A stretch of DNA of 54,618 nucleotides from JBBECF01 sp040881945. GTDB taxonomy: Bacteria > Pseudomonadota > Alphaproteobacteria > Dongiales > Dongiaceae. Where the stretch lies: contig JBBECF010000210.1 in the NCBI GenBank assembly GCA_040881945.1, positions 1-54,618 of the forward strand, given 5' to 3'. Both the position numbers and the translations under genes were made by a program. This document shows positions 14,713-26,047 of the stretch, piece by piece (position 1 is the first letter of the stretch; each line of letters opens with the position of its first letter). Under the pieces are notes generated by a model that was given only the letters and a program-made list of their open reading frames with translations, searched no databases and was not told the DNA's origin.

Positions 14713-15591
14713 ATGACGAACATGGTTCAGGTTTATGCGCGCGCCGACGATCTGTCGCGCTATCTCGGCGAGGTGCGGCGGTTCCCGCTGCTCGCCAGCG
14801 ACGAGGAAGACGGGCTGGCCCGGCGCTATGTCGCCGACGGCGACCCGGAGGCGGCGCGCCGCCTGGTCGGCAGCCACCTGCGGCTGGTGGTCAAGATCGC
14901 CAAGGGCTTCCGCGGCTATGGCCTGCCGCTCGGCGATCTGATCGCCGAGGGCAATATCGGCCTGATGCGGGGGCTGCGGCGGTTCGACCCCGACCGCGGG
15001 GTGCGGCTTAGCACCTATGCCGCGTGGTGGATCCGGGCCGAGATCCAGGACTACATCATGCGCTCGCAGTCGCTGGTGAAGATGGGCACCACGGCGACGC
15101 AGAAGAAGCTGTTTTTCAACCTGCGGCGGCTCAAGGGCCGGCTCGGCGAGTTCGGCGACGGCGACCTGGCGCTCGAATCCACCGCGGCCATCGCCGCCGC
15201 GCTGGAGGTCCCGACCGACGAGGTCGTGAGCATGAACCGGCGGTTGCAGGCGAGCGACCAGTCGCTCAACGCCGCCGTCGGCTTCGACATGGATGCCGAA
15301 TGGCAGGATCGGCTGGTCGACGAGTCGCCGGACCCGGAGACGATCGTCGTCGAGCGCGACGAGCTCGACCGCCGGTCGGCCTTGCTCGAGCGCAGCCTGC
15401 GCGAGCTCGACGAGCGCGAGCGCGACATCCTGCGCCGGCGCAAGCTGCAGGAGGAGCCGCTGACGCTCGACGATCTCAGCCGCCACTACGGCGTCTCGCG
15501 CGAGCGCATCCGCCAGATCGAGGCGCGGGCGATGGAGAAGCTGGGCAAGATCATGCGCCGGCCGGCCGCTATGGAGATGGCGAGCGCCTGA
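14713..15591 (+). CDS. rpoH: RNA polymerase heat-shock sigma factor RpoH
   Basis: A 292-residue sigma-70-family protein of the RpoH class. Region 2 is visible as LRLVVKIAKGFRGYGLPLGDLIAEGNIGL (from about residue 56) and DRGVRLSTYAAWWIRAEIQDYI. The RpoH box QKKLFFNLRRLK, the hallmark that separates sigma-32 from sigma-70, is at about residue 131. Region 4 ends with the helix-turn-helix LDDLSRHYGVSRERIRQIEARAMEKL. Start ATG 14713 is preferred over the upstream 14614 frame. The hsp20 gene downstream is a likely target; the heat-shock promoter upstream suggests self-control. Confidence 0.93.
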   Translation: MTNMVQVYARADDLSRYLGEVRRFPLLASDEEDGLARRYVADGDPEAARRLVGSHLRLVVKIAKGFRGYGLPLGDLIAEGNIGLMRGLRRFDPDRGVRLSTYAAWWIRAEIQDYIMRSQSLVKMGTTATQKKLFFNLRRLKGRLGEFGDGDLALESTAAIAAALEVPTDEVVSMNRRLQASDQSLNAAVGFDMDAEWQDRLVDESPDPETIVVERDELDRRSALLERSLRELDERERDILRRRKLQEEPLTLDDLSRHYGVSRERIRQIEARAMEKLGKIMRRPAAMEMASA

Positions 15592-15619
15592 GGCGGCGCG
15601 TCGAGCGGCCGGCGCCGCC
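15592..15619 (+). terminator. Hairpin after rpoH
   Basis: GGCGGCGC at 15592-15599 pairs perfectly with GCGCCGCC at 15612-15619, just after the rpoH stop. No T-run follows, so it may be a weak or Rho-assisted terminator. Confidence 0.35.
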
Positions 15620-15630
15620 CTCCCGCCGGC

Positions 15631-15644
15631 TTGATGCAGGTCAA
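15631..15644 (+). promoter_or_regulatory. FNR/Dnr-type operator upstream of hsp20
   Basis: TTGAT-GCAG-GTCAA matches the FNR/CRP-family palindrome TTGAT-N4-RTCAA in nine of ten key bases. It lies 91 bp before the hsp20 start, suggesting induction under low oxygen or by nitric oxide. Confidence 0.6.
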
Positions 15645-15735
15645 TGAAATGCGGGCCCGGCCGCGGCAGGGTCTCTTCCATGCTCCGCGATTCCGGATGG
15701 TCCGGGAGCGCGCGCGACTGGAGGAGATCCGAACC

Positions 15736-16272
15736 ATGGCCAAGGGAAGCGGAAAAGTAGCGGTGAAGAAGGCGACGGCGGCGGTGCCGGCAAGGGTTGG
15801 GCAGGACCCATTCGGCGGCCTGCGCCAGGAGATCGACCGTCTGTTCGAGGAGTTCGGCCCGGGCTTCGCGTTGGTGCCGTCCGTGCGGCGGCTGCTCGAG
15901 TTCGAGCCGTTCCGCGCCATGTCGAGCGCGTTCGGCGCGGCCGCCCCGGCGGTCGACGTGGCCGACAAGGAGAAGGAGATTCAGGTCACGGCCGAGCTGC
16001 CCGGCATGGACGAGAAGGACATCGAGGTGTCGCTGTCCGGCGACATGCTTACGATCAAGGGCGAGAAGAAGGAAGAGCGCGAGGAGAAGGAGAGGAACTA
16101 CTATTTCTCGGAGCGCCGCTTCGGCTCGTTCCAGCGGTCGTTCCGCCTGCCCGAGGGCGTGAACCCGGACAAGGTCGAGGCGCGCTTCGACAAGGGCGTG
16201 CTCACGGTCACCCTGCCCAAGACCGCCGAGGCGGCGAAGCGGCAGCGCAAGATCGCGGTCAAGGCGGCCTAG
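15736..16272 (+). CDS. Hsp20/alpha-crystallin small heat-shock protein
   Basis: A 178-residue small chaperone. The N-terminal arm is basic (MAKGSGKVAVKKATA) and the alpha-crystallin domain runs from about residue 70 (PAVDVADKEKEIQVTAELPGM) to the C-terminal beta strand with the hallmark GVLTVTLPK at about residues 155-163. Start ATG 15736 follows GGAGATCC. It sits between rpoH and a BON-domain gene, with an FNR-like operator upstream. It should bind unfolding proteins and hold them for refolding. Confidence 0.92.
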   Translation: MAKGSGKVAVKKATAAVPARVGQDPFGGLRQEIDRLFEEFGPGFALVPSVRRLLEFEPFRAMSSAFGAAAPAVDVADKEKEIQVTAELPGMDEKDIEVSLSGDMLTIKGEKKEEREEKERNYYFSERRFGSFQRSFRLPEGVNPDKVEARFDKGVLTVTLPKTAEAAKRQRKIAVKAA

Positions 16273-16317
16273 CCGGGGCGGAGGCGTGCCGTCCGGGTCG
16301 GCGGGCCGGGGGCCCCC

Positions 16318-17040
16318 TTGAGCGGTCGCGAGGCGGTGCTGCAGGCGGTCCGCGCGGCGCTGCTGAGCGAGCCGCGAGTCGATCCGCATGCCCATCGCAT
16401 CGCGCTCGACTTCGCCGACGGGGTGCTGACGCTTGAGGGCGAGGTCGGCGACATCGCCGCCAAGAAGCTGGCGCTCGAGCGCGCGGCCGCCGTGCCCGGC
16501 GTGACCGGCCTCGTCGACCGGCTGCACGTCGCGCCGGCCGAACGCATGGGCGACGGGCAGGTGCGTGAGTTGGTGCGCGACGCGCTGCTGCAGGAGCCGG
16601 CCTTTGCCGAATTCGCGCTACGCGAATGCATCAAGGGCGCGTGGCGGCCGGTGCGCGTCCCGCCGCAGCTGCGCGGTGCCATCGACGTCGAGGTGGCCGA
16701 CGGCGTGGTCACGCTGAACGGCCGCGTGCCCGGCCTCGACGACAAGCGCCTGGCCGGCGTGCTGGCCTGGTGGGTGCCGGGCAGCCGCGACGTGATCAAC
16801 GGCCTCGCCGTCGAACCGCCGGAAGAGGACAGCGACGACGCCATCGCCGAGGCGGTGCGGCTCGCGCTCGAGAAGGACCCCTTCGTCGATGCCGGCCAGA
16901 TCCGGGTGGGCGTGCGCCGCGCAACGGTCACGCTGACCGGGCTGGTGCCCGCCGAGTCGGAGCGCCACATGGCCGAGTTCGACGCCTGGTACGTGTTCGG
17001 CGTCGACAAGGTGGTCAACCGGATCGCGGTGCGGACCTGA
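16318..17040 (+). CDS. BON domain-containing protein (three BON repeats)
   Basis: A 240-residue soluble protein from TTG 16318. Three BON-type modules are visible, each with the pattern alpha, VxVxxGxVTLxGxV, alpha, V.NxIxV: near residues 3-76 (GVLTLEGEVGDIAAKK), 80-162 (GVVTLNGRVPGLDDK) and 170-240 (RATVTLTGLVPAESER). BON domains bind phospholipid or act in osmotic protection. There is no signal peptide in the chosen frame. Its position after hsp20 fits the stress clusters often found with Hsp20 and P-type ATPases. Confidence 0.8.
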   Translation: MSGREAVLQAVRAALLSEPRVDPHAHRIALDFADGVLTLEGEVGDIAAKKLALERAAAVPGVTGLVDRLHVAPAERMGDGQVRELVRDALLQEPAFAEFALRECIKGAWRPVRVPPQLRGAIDVEVADGVVTLNGRVPGLDDKRLAGVLAWWVPGSRDVINGLAVEPPEEDSDDAIAEAVRLALEKDPFVDAGQIRVGVRRATVTLTGLVPAESERHMAEFDAWYVFGVDKVVNRIAVRT

Positions 17041-17067
17041 CCGCCGGCCGCGGCCGGCCGGACCGCC

Positions 17068-17880
17068 ATGAAGGACGCGGACTGCGTCGAGTTCCTGCGC
17101 TGGTGCCTGCCGCGCCTGCGGCTGCGCTGGGCCGGGTTCCGCAAGGTGCGCCGCACCCTGTGCAAGCGCGTGGATCGACAGGTGCGCCGGCTCGGCCTTG
17201 CCGACGTCGGCGCGTATCGCGCCTATCTCGAAGCGACACCGGCCGAGTGGGACCGCCTCGACGCGCTGTGCCGCATCCCAATTTCGCGCTTCTACCGCGA
17301 CCGCGCGGTGTTCGATTGCCTCGGCGCCGACATCCTGCCGGCGCTGGCCGCGGCCGTGCCGGGCGGGCGCCTGCGCGCCTGGAGCGTGGGCTGCGCCTCG
17401 GGCGAGGAGCCTTACGGCGTCATGCTGTTGTGGCGATATCGCGTCGAAGCGCGGTTTCCCGGATGCCGGCTCGACATCCTCGCCAGCGACGCCGACCCGC
17501 ATATGCTCGAGCGGGCGCAGCGCGGCCTCTATGGGCTGGGCTCGCTCAAGGACCTGCCGGCCGACCTTCTGGCCGGGTTCGAGCCGGTCGGGGACCGCTT
17601 TCGCCTGCGCGATGGGCGGCGCGCCGGCGTGACCTTCGAGCTGCGCGATATCCGCGCCGCGCTGCCGGCCGGGCCGTTCGACCTCGTGCTCTGCCGCAAC
17701 CTCGCCTTCACCTATTTCGACGACGAGTTGCAGCGCGCGACCCTGCGCAAATTGGCGGCGCGCCTTCGCGGCGGCGGCGCGCTGGTCATCGGCAAGCACG
17801 AGGCGCTGCCCGACCGCGACGACTTCGCTGACTGGCGGGCCGATCTCGGCATCTTCCGCCGCAAGGCGGTCGCTCGATGA
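17068..17880 (+). CDS. CheR-like SAM-dependent methyltransferase
   Basis: A 270-residue protein similar to CheR protein-glutamate methyltransferases. An N-terminal helical region holds FRKVRRTLCKRVDRQVRRLG. The SAM-binding domain shows LRAWSVGCASGEEPYGVMLLW (about residues 101-121), DILASDADPHMLERA and FDLVLCRNLAFTYFD. The NPY-like motif of CheR is replaced by CRNLAFTYF, typical of stand-alone CheR-like enzymes. No chemoreceptor gene is nearby, so the substrate is unclear. Its stop overlaps rtcA by ATGA. Confidence 0.83.
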   Translation: MKDADCVEFLRWCLPRLRLRWAGFRKVRRTLCKRVDRQVRRLGLADVGAYRAYLEATPAEWDRLDALCRIPISRFYRDRAVFDCLGADILPALAAAVPGGRLRAWSVGCASGEEPYGVMLLWRYRVEARFPGCRLDILASDADPHMLERAQRGLYGLGSLKDLPADLLAGFEPVGDRFRLRDGRRAGVTFELRDIRAALPAGPFDLVLCRNLAFTYFDDELQRATLRKLAARLRGGGALVIGKHEALPDRDDFADWRADLGIFRRKAVAR

Positions 17881-18947
17881 GCGAGCTGCTGGTCATCGAC
17901 GGCGCTTACGGCGAAGGCGGCGGCCAGATCCTGCGCACCGCGCTCGGCCTCGCCGCGGTCCTCGGGCGGCCGGTCCGCATCGAGCGCATCCGCGCCGGCC
18001 GCGCGCAGCCGGGCTTGGCGGCGCAGCACCTCACCGCCGTATGGGCGCTGGCGGCGGTGTGCGACGCCGGGCTCGACGGTGACCGGCTCGGCTCGCAGTC
18101 CCTGGCCTTCGCGCCGCGGCGGGCGCCGCGGGCCGGGGCCTATGCCTTCGACGTGGCCGAGGCGCGGCCGGGCGGCAGCGCCGGCGCCGTCGCCCTCGTG
18201 CTGCAGGCGCTGCTGCCCCCGCTGCTGCTCGGCGAGGGCGACTCGACGCTGACCCTGCGCGGCGGCACGCACTTGGCCTGGAGCCCGCCATTCGATTACC
18301 TCCGGGACGTCTGGCTGCCGACGCTGCGCGCGGCGGGCGTGACAGCGGACCTGACGCTGGAGCGTTGGGGGTTCTATCCGGTCGGACAGGGCGAACTGCG
18401 CGCCCGCATCCGCGGCCTCGGCCCGGAAGCGGCGCTCCGCCCGCTGCAATTGGAGACGCGCGGGCCCTTGCGCCGGGTGAGCGGGCGCGCGGTCGCGGCC
18501 AACCTGCCGGCGCACATCCCGCAGCGCATGGCCGACCGCGCCCGCGCCCTGCTCGGCGCCGCCGGCATCGCCGCCAAGGTGGCGGCCGAGTTCGTGCGCG
18601 CCGCCTGTCCCGGCGCCGGTATCTTCCTGGTGGCGCAATACGAGGGCGCGTCGGGCGGTTTCAGTGCGCTCGGCCGGCCGGGCAAACCGGCGGAGGAAGT
18701 GGCCGAGGAGGCCGTCGCCGCGCTGCTCGCCCACCACGCCTCGGGGGTCGCGCTCGACGTCCACCTGGCCGATCAAATCCTGACGCCGCTGGCGCTCGCG
18801 TCCGGACCCTCGTCGTTTTCGGCCGAACGGGCGAGCCGTCACCTCGAAACCAACGCCTGGGTGATCGAGCGCTTCGGCCTCGCGCGAATCGAGATCGACC
18901 GGCGCGACGACGGTACCGTGCTGGTCACGGTGCGGCCGCGGCGTTGA
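17877..18947 (+). CDS. rtcA: RNA 3'-terminal phosphate cyclase
   Basis: A 356-residue enzyme that converts RNA 3'-phosphates to 2',3'-cyclic phosphates with ATP. The N-terminus has the family motif GAYGEGGGQILRTALGLA and then RIRAGRAQPGLAAQHLT. The catalytic His lies in RHLETNAWVIERFG (about residue 320). Length is normal. ATG 17877 overlaps the stop of the CheR-like gene, so the two are probably co-translated. The usual partner ligase gene rtcB and regulator rtcR are not in the window. Confidence 0.93.
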   Translation: MSELLVIDGAYGEGGGQILRTALGLAAVLGRPVRIERIRAGRAQPGLAAQHLTAVWALAAVCDAGLDGDRLGSQSLAFAPRRAPRAGAYAFDVAEARPGGSAGAVALVLQALLPPLLLGEGDSTLTLRGGTHLAWSPPFDYLRDVWLPTLRAAGVTADLTLERWGFYPVGQGELRARIRGLGPEAALRPLQLETRGPLRRVSGRAVAANLPAHIPQRMADRARALLGAAGIAAKVAAEFVRAACPGAGIFLVAQYEGASGGFSALGRPGKPAEEVAEEAVAALLAHHASGVALDVHLADQILTPLALASGPSSFSAERASRHLETNAWVIERFGLARIEIDRRDDGTVLVTVRPRR

Positions 18948-19060
18948 CGGGTTGTTAAGCTTCGGTTGCGACAAAGGGCGACACCTGCTTTGATGGCGAA
19001 TGCGCCGCCGCCGGCTAGGGCGGCCGCCGGAACGTCGATCGGGGAAGGGGGACGGTCCAA

Positions 19061-19612
19061 GTGAGTCAGCCTGCTTTCACGCGTGTCCTCGACCGCCGGC
19101 GGTTCCTGGCGCTCGGCGCCATGGCGGCCTGTGCCTTGGGCGCGGCGCCGGCGCATGCGCTGGGCGCCGGCCAGCGGTCGCTATCGTTCCGCCACCTGCA
19201 TACCGGCGAGCGGCTGACGGCGACCTATTGGGCCGACGGCACCTATGTCGGTGAGGCCTTGGCCAGGATCGACCGCCTGCTGCGCGATTTCCGGACCGAC
19301 GAGGTCAAGGCGATCGACCCGCGGCTGCTCGACCTGCTGAACCTGCTGGGGCGCAAGATGGACTCCCGGACGCCCTTCGAGGTGATTTCGGGCTACCGGT
19401 CGCCGGCGACGAACGCGACCCTGGCCGCCGCCGGCCACGGCGTCGCCACGAAGAGCCTGCACCTGCGCGGCATGGCGATCGACGTCCGGCTGCCGGGGCG
19501 GCGCCTCAAGGACCTGCACCGGGCGGCGCTGGCCCTGCGCGGGGGCGGCGTCGGCTACTATCCCGCCACGGACTTCGTCCACGTCGACGTCGGCCGCGTC
19601 CGCTCCTGGTAG
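19061..19612 (+). CDS. DUF882/YcbK-like peptidase M15 family protein, Tat-exported
   Basis: A 183-residue periplasmic protein from GTG 19061. The twin-arginine-type leader DRRRFLALGAMAACALG is followed by an Ala-rich cleavage region (APAHALG). The zinc-peptidase-like domain has SGYRSPATNATL, the metal site KSLHLRGMAIDV with its conserved His and Asp, and the closing FVHVDVGRVRSW. Relatives are predicted murein endo- or carboxypeptidases. The gene ends 2 bp before the assembly gap, so what follows on this strand cannot be seen. Confidence 0.88.
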   Translation: MSQPAFTRVLDRRRFLALGAMAACALGAAPAHALGAGQRSLSFRHLHTGERLTATYWADGTYVGEALARIDRLLRDFRTDEVKAIDPRLLDLLNLLGRKMDSRTPFEVISGYRSPATNATLAAAGHGVATKSLHLRGMAIDVRLPGRRLKDLHRAALALRGGGVGYYPATDFVHVDVGRVRSW

Positions 19613-19614
19613 CG

Positions 19615-19714
19615 NNNNNNNNNNNNNNNNNNNNNNNNNNNNNNNNNNNNNNNNNNNNNNNNNNNNNNNNNNNNNNNNNNNNNNNNNNNNNNNNNNNNNN
19701 NNNNNNNNNNNNNN
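19615..19714. other. Assembly gap of 100 N
   Basis: Exactly 100 undetermined bases, the default length used for scaffold gaps of unknown size. True distance and content between the flanking genes are unknown. The 3' end of the P-type ATPase gene is lost in it. Confidence 0.98.
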
Positions 19715-22431
<2,717 letters not shown>

Positions 22432-22507
22432 GGCGGAGGGGCCCCCAGACGCGTTGCATCACAGGTGGCGATGGTGGAATTGAACGGCAAGCAGCGGTGG
22501 GCGCGCA

Positions 22508-22521
22508 TTGACCTGGGTCAA
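22508..22521. promoter_or_regulatory. FNR/Dnr-like operator between the ATPase and C1 genes
   Basis: TTGAC-CTGG-GTCAA is a perfect palindrome of the FNR/CRP family form. It is placed between two divergent starts (22431 minus, 22579 plus). It most likely controls the P-type ATPase, matching the box before hsp20. Confidence 0.5.
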
Positions 22522-22578
22522 GGCCGCGCGCCGGCGCCGGTTGCATCGCGCGCCGGAACCAATAAGCTGCGCGGTCTC

Positions 22579-23508
22579 ATGTCGAATTCAGTCGCCGTCT
22601 TCGTCGATGCGCCGGACTGGCACGGGCGCCGGCTCGAGGCCGCGCTGCGGCGACGCGGCGCGCGCGCGGTCTGGCTGTCTTTGAAGGACTGCGGCTTCGC
22701 CGTCGGCGGCGCCGATCCCTCGGGCGCTTCCGGCGGCTTGTCGCTGCCCGGATTCGCGGACGCGCTGCCGGCCAGCGCCCTGGTGCGCAGCGTCCCGGCC
22801 GGCAGCTTCGAGCAGGTGACGATGCGGCTCGGCGTGCTGCACGCGCTCGGCGCGGCGGGCGTGCCGGTCTGCAACGACGCGCGCGCGATCGAGCGCTGCG
22901 TCGACAAATCGATGACCAGCTTCCTGCTGCACCGCGCCGGCATCCCGACGCCGCCGACCTGGACGGCGGAGAGCGTCGAGCAGGCGCGCGCCCTGGTCCG
23001 GGCCGAGGCGCGGCCGGGCCGGCCGCTGGTGCTGAAACCGCTGTTCGGCGCGCAAGGGCGCGGCCTGCTTCTGATCGAGGACGCGGCCGCGCTGCCGCCG
23101 CCCGACGACGTCGGCGGCGTCTATTACCTGCAACAGTTCGTCGCCGGCGCCGATCCCGGCTGGCGCGACTGGCGGGCCTTCGTCGTCGGCGGGCGGACCG
23201 TCGCGGCGATGATCCGCCACGGCGCCTCGTGGCGCACCAACGCCTGCCGCGGCGCGCGTTGTGAGGGCGTCGCCCCCGAGGGCGAGATCGCCGAACTGGC
23301 CACGGCGGCGGCGGCGGCCGTCGGCGCCGATTACGCCGGCGTCGATATCATTCGCGACGCCGACGGGCGCGCCTTCGTGCTCGAGGTCAACAGCATGCCG
23401 GCCTGGAAGGCGCTGCAAGGGGTCTCCGCCGTCGACATCGCCCAGGCGCTGGTCGACGATTTCCTGGCGCGGCTGCGGGTTCCCTTCGCCAAGGCGGGCA
23501 CGGCGTGA
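22579..23508 (+). CDS. RimK/MptN-like alpha-L-glutamate ligase (ATP-grasp) of the H4MPT cluster
   Basis: A 309-residue ATP-grasp ligase. It has VCNDARAIERCVDKSMTS and FLLHRAGIPTPPTW before the ATP site RPLVLKPLFGAQGRGLLLIED (about residues 150-170). The metal/ATP-binding end is GVDIIRDADGRAFVLEVNSMPAWKAL. In methylotrophs the equivalent gene ('orf5') lies beside orf7 and fae and is thought to add glutamate to a methanopterin-type cofactor, like archaeal MptN. Here the order orf5-orf7-fae is kept. ATG 22579 is taken because the much longer open frame upstream is antisense to the ATPase. It overlaps the next gene by GTGA. Confidence 0.85.
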   Translation: MSNSVAVFVDAPDWHGRRLEAALRRRGARAVWLSLKDCGFAVGGADPSGASGGLSLPGFADALPASALVRSVPAGSFEQVTMRLGVLHALGAAGVPVCNDARAIERCVDKSMTSFLLHRAGIPTPPTWTAESVEQARALVRAEARPGRPLVLKPLFGAQGRGLLLIEDAAALPPPDDVGGVYYLQQFVAGADPGWRDWRAFVVGGRTVAAMIRHGASWRTNACRGARCEGVAPEGEIAELATAAAAAVGADYAGVDIIRDADGRAFVLEVNSMPAWKALQGVSAVDIAQALVDDFLARLRVPFAKAGTA

Positions 23509-24395
23509 CGCTGCCGGCCGAGGCCGTCGCCGCGGCCTATCTCGACGCCTGCCTGATCGAGCTGCGCGCGTTGAAGCCCGGCAACGTGCATGACGATGCC
23601 GCCGGCCACGGCATGACGGTCGCCGATTTCGAGGCGGCGGCGCGGGCCAGCGCGGATGTATTCGCGCTGCCGGGCCTTGGCGTCGGCGAGCGCATCTACG
23701 AGGCCGTCCGTCGCTCGCGCGCCGCCGTCGACTGCAACGCCAATCTCGGCATCGTACTGTTGTGCGCGCCGCTGGCCGAGGCGGCGCTGACGGCGCCGGC
23801 CAACGCGACCTTCAGGCGCGGCGTCGAGGCCGTGCTGGCGCGGCTCGACCTCGCCGACGCCGAATTCGCATTCCGCGCGATCCGCCTGGCCGCGCCCGGC
23901 GGGCTTGGCGAAAGCGCGCGCCACGACGTGCGTCGTCCGGCAACGGTCGGGCTGCGCGAGGCGATGTCCGAGGCGCAGGCGCGCGACCGTGTCGCGCACC
24001 AGTATGAAGCGGGCTTCGCCGACGTCTTCGGTCTCGGTGTGCCGCGGTTGCGCGCCGGGCTCGCCCGCTGGGGCGACCCGGCCTGGGCCGCCGCCGCGGC
24101 CTATCTCGGATTCCTCGCCGCCTTTGCCGACAGCCACGTTGAGCGCAAGCATGGGTCCTCGCGGGCCGAGGACGTGCGCCGCCGCGCCGCGCCGCTCGAC
24201 GCACTGTTGCAGGCGGCGGCGGACCCGGCGGCGCTGCGGCCGGCGCTGCTCGATCTCGACGCCGCGCTGAAACGCGAGGGCGTCAATCCGGGAACGAGCG
24301 CCGATCTCACCGTCGCCAGCCTGTTCGCGCTCGGCCTCGAGGACGCCCAGGCCGGCGCCGATCCCGCTTTGTCCTTGCCGAAGTCGGGAGATTGA
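23505..24395 (+). CDS. Triphosphoribosyl-dephospho-CoA synthase-like protein of the H4MPT cluster
   Basis: A 296-residue CitG/MdcB-like protein from GTG 23505, overlapping the ligase stop. Family motifs include LKPGNVHDDAAGHGMTV (about residues 24-40), NANLGIVLLCAPLAEAAL (about residues 79-96) and FADSHVERKHG with the later NPGTSADLTVASLF. In bacteria with H4MPT-linked C1 transfer this gene ('orf7') is conserved next to fae, where it must serve the cofactor pathway rather than citrate lyase, because no citrate lyase genes accompany it. The exact reaction is unproven. Confidence 0.85.
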   Translation: MTLPAEAVAAAYLDACLIELRALKPGNVHDDAAGHGMTVADFEAAARASADVFALPGLGVGERIYEAVRRSRAAVDCNANLGIVLLCAPLAEAALTAPANATFRRGVEAVLARLDLADAEFAFRAIRLAAPGGLGESARHDVRRPATVGLREAMSEAQARDRVAHQYEAGFADVFGLGVPRLRAGLARWGDPAWAAAAAYLGFLAAFADSHVERKHGSSRAEDVRRRAAPLDALLQAAADPAALRPALLDLDAALKREGVNPGTSADLTVASLFALGLEDAQAGADPALSLPKSGD

Positions 24396-24612
24396 GACTA
24401 CCATTGGCTTCGGCGTTCTCGCGAACGCCGGTGGGGATGCTGTCTGGGCAACCGGTCTGACGGCGGTGCCGGTCAGGCGCTGTAAACAAGGATGGCTCCG
24501 TGCGCCAGGAAGGGCGACGCGGCCGCGTCGGCGTTTAGGTCGCTTCGTTCGGCCGCGTGCGTAGGGGATTCAGCTAGAACAGTTGTTCAGAAGATTAAAG
24601 GGAGGAGAGCCG

Positions 24613-25122
24613 ATGGCCAAGATTACCAAGACCCTGGTGGGCGAATCGCTGGTCGGCGAGGGCAACGAGGTCGCGCATGTCGACCTGATCATGGGACCGC
24701 GCGGCGGCGCCGTCGAAGCGGCGTTCTGCAACGCGCTCACCAACAACAAGGACGGATTCACCAGCCTGCTCGCGGTCGTCGCGCCGAACCTGGCGACGAA
24801 ACCGAACACGATCCTGTTCAACAAGGTCACGATCAAGGGCGCGAAACAGGCGGTGCAGATGTTCGGCCCCGCCCAGCACGGCGTCGCGATGGCCGTGGCC
24901 GACTGCGTCGAGGACGGCACCATCCCGGTGGCCGAGGCCGACGACGTTTTCATCTGCGTCGGCGTGTTCATTCACTGGGACGCCCAGGACGACAAGAAGA
25001 TCCAGGATTTCAATTACCGGGCCACGAAGGAATCGATCAAGCGGGCGGTCGCCGGCGAGCCGCGGGCGTCCGACGTCGTCGCCAAGAAGCGCACTGCCAA
25101 GCACCCGTTCGCGGCCGGCTGA
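24613..25122 (+). CDS. fae: Formaldehyde-activating enzyme
   Basis: A 169-residue enzyme that condenses formaldehyde with tetrahydromethanopterin to methylene-H4MPT. It begins AKITKTLVGESLVGEGNEVAHVDL and carries GPRGGAVEAAFCNALTNNK, GPAQHGVAMAVADCV with the catalytic His, and VFICVGVFIHWDAQDDKKI. Length and sequence match methylotroph Fae closely. A strong GGAGGAG ribosome binding site precedes ATG 24613, and 217 bp of upstream space may hold its own promoter, fitting a highly expressed protein. It is the clearest marker of H4MPT-dependent C1 oxidation in the window. Confidence 0.96.
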   Translation: MAKITKTLVGESLVGEGNEVAHVDLIMGPRGGAVEAAFCNALTNNKDGFTSLLAVVAPNLATKPNTILFNKVTIKGAKQAVQMFGPAQHGVAMAVADCVEDGTIPVAEADDVFICVGVFIHWDAQDDKKIQDFNYRATKESIKRAVAGEPRASDVVAKKRTAKHPFAAG

Positions 25123-25205
25123 AAGGAAGGCGGCTCTCGGTCGGAACCCCCGCCGGCATCGTCCGGCGGCTGGCTGGAGAAGCTGCTGAAAATGTTGCGC
25201 GGCGG

Positions 25206-25326
25206 CTAGTGTCCCGTCGTCGAAATTCGTTACACGAATTTCGACGTGAACGGGCCACTAAGCGCATGAGTCTAGTGGCCTGCTCACCCCAGAAATTCGA
25301 AACGAATTTCTGGGGCAGGACACTAG
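25206..25326 (-). repeat. 121-bp double-hairpin repeat, copy 1
   Basis: Two hairpin halves (each built on GAAATTCG/CGAATTTC) bounded by CTAGTG and CACTAG. It is a near-identical inverted copy of 38116-38236. The terminal CTAG provides the TAG stop of the minus-strand HisA-like gene. Confidence 0.85.
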
Positions 25327-26036
25327 GCGGCGGGCGCGCCGCTCAGCGCGGCAATCTCGGCGCCGCCGATGCGCCCGTGGTGAAGCGCGCTCGCGACCAG
25401 CGCCCCGGCGATGCCGCGGCCGGCGAGCCGCGTCAGATCGTCGGCGTCGCGCACGCCGCCGGCGGCGAACAGACGGACGGCCGGGGCCCGCGCCTGGATC
25501 TGCGCGAGCAGGTCGATGTCCGGGCCGCGGTCGCTGCCGACGCGCCCGAGCGTCATGACAACGACGCGCGAGGGCCAGAATCGCGCCTCGGCACGCAACC
25601 CCGGCGGCCCGAGGAAACGGTTGTGCCTAAAATCCAGCGACAGGATCACGCGCGCCGCAACGTCGCCGAGCCGGCCGAGAATGTCCGGGTCGCGCTGCGT
25701 CTCGCTGCCGACGACGAGGTCGCCCAACCCCTGCGCCAACCAGGCGCGCGCCGCGGTTTCATCCGCAACGCCGCTGTCCACCCACAGCCCGAGACCGGGA
25801 AAGGCCCGACGCAATCGTTCGAGCGCCGGCCGGTTGTTGCCGGTCCCGGCGATGGCGTCGAGATCGGCGACGTAGAGCGTGGCGAAGGGGTAGAGGCCGA
25901 GGAACCCGCCGACCACGTCGAGCGGGTCGCTGCCGGCGCACAGGCGCGACCGCACCGGGGCATAAGTTTCGCGCCGCCCGCCCTGGGCATGCACGACCTG
26001 GCCCGCCTTCAGGTCGATGACCGGAACGATCTCCAT
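25323..26036 (-). CDS. HisA/HisF-like TIM-barrel protein of the H4MPT cluster
   Basis: A 237-residue (beta/alpha)8 protein. It starts EIVPVIDLKAGQVVHAQGG like HisA, and shows LYVADLDAIAG, VDSGVADETAAR, VILSLDFRHN and FAAGGVRDADDL with the C-terminal phosphate-binding glycine pattern. True HisA lies in histidine operons; here it is set among Fae and methanofuran genes, as in other methylotrophs, so it probably acts in cofactor synthesis. The reaction is unknown. Its last codon TAG is formed by the end of the repeat element. It is divergent from the MfnD-like gene by 11 bp. Confidence 0.83.
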   Translation of the reverse strand: MEIVPVIDLKAGQVVHAQGGRRETYAPVRSRLCAGSDPLDVVGGFLGLYPFATLYVADLDAIAGTGNNRPALERLRRAFPGLGLWVDSGVADETAARAWLAQGLGDLVVGSETQRDPDILGRLGDVAARVILSLDFRHNRFLGPPGLRAEARFWPSRVVVMTLGRVGSDRGPDIDLLAQIQARAPAVRLFAAGGVRDADDLTRLAGRGIAGALVASALHHGRIGGAEIAALSGAPAA

Positions 26037-26047
26037 GGGATGCGACC

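Noticed and set aside
14545..16527. 660-codon minus-strand open frame across rpoH and hsp20
   Set aside because: Both underlying genes have unmistakable sigma-factor and alpha-crystallin motifs on the plus strand; the antisense frame has none.
23505..24395. Assignment as a citrate-lyase cofactor enzyme (CitG) in citrate fermentation
   Set aside because: No citrate lyase genes are nearby, and its place between the glutamate ligase and fae is the conserved H4MPT-cluster arrangement.
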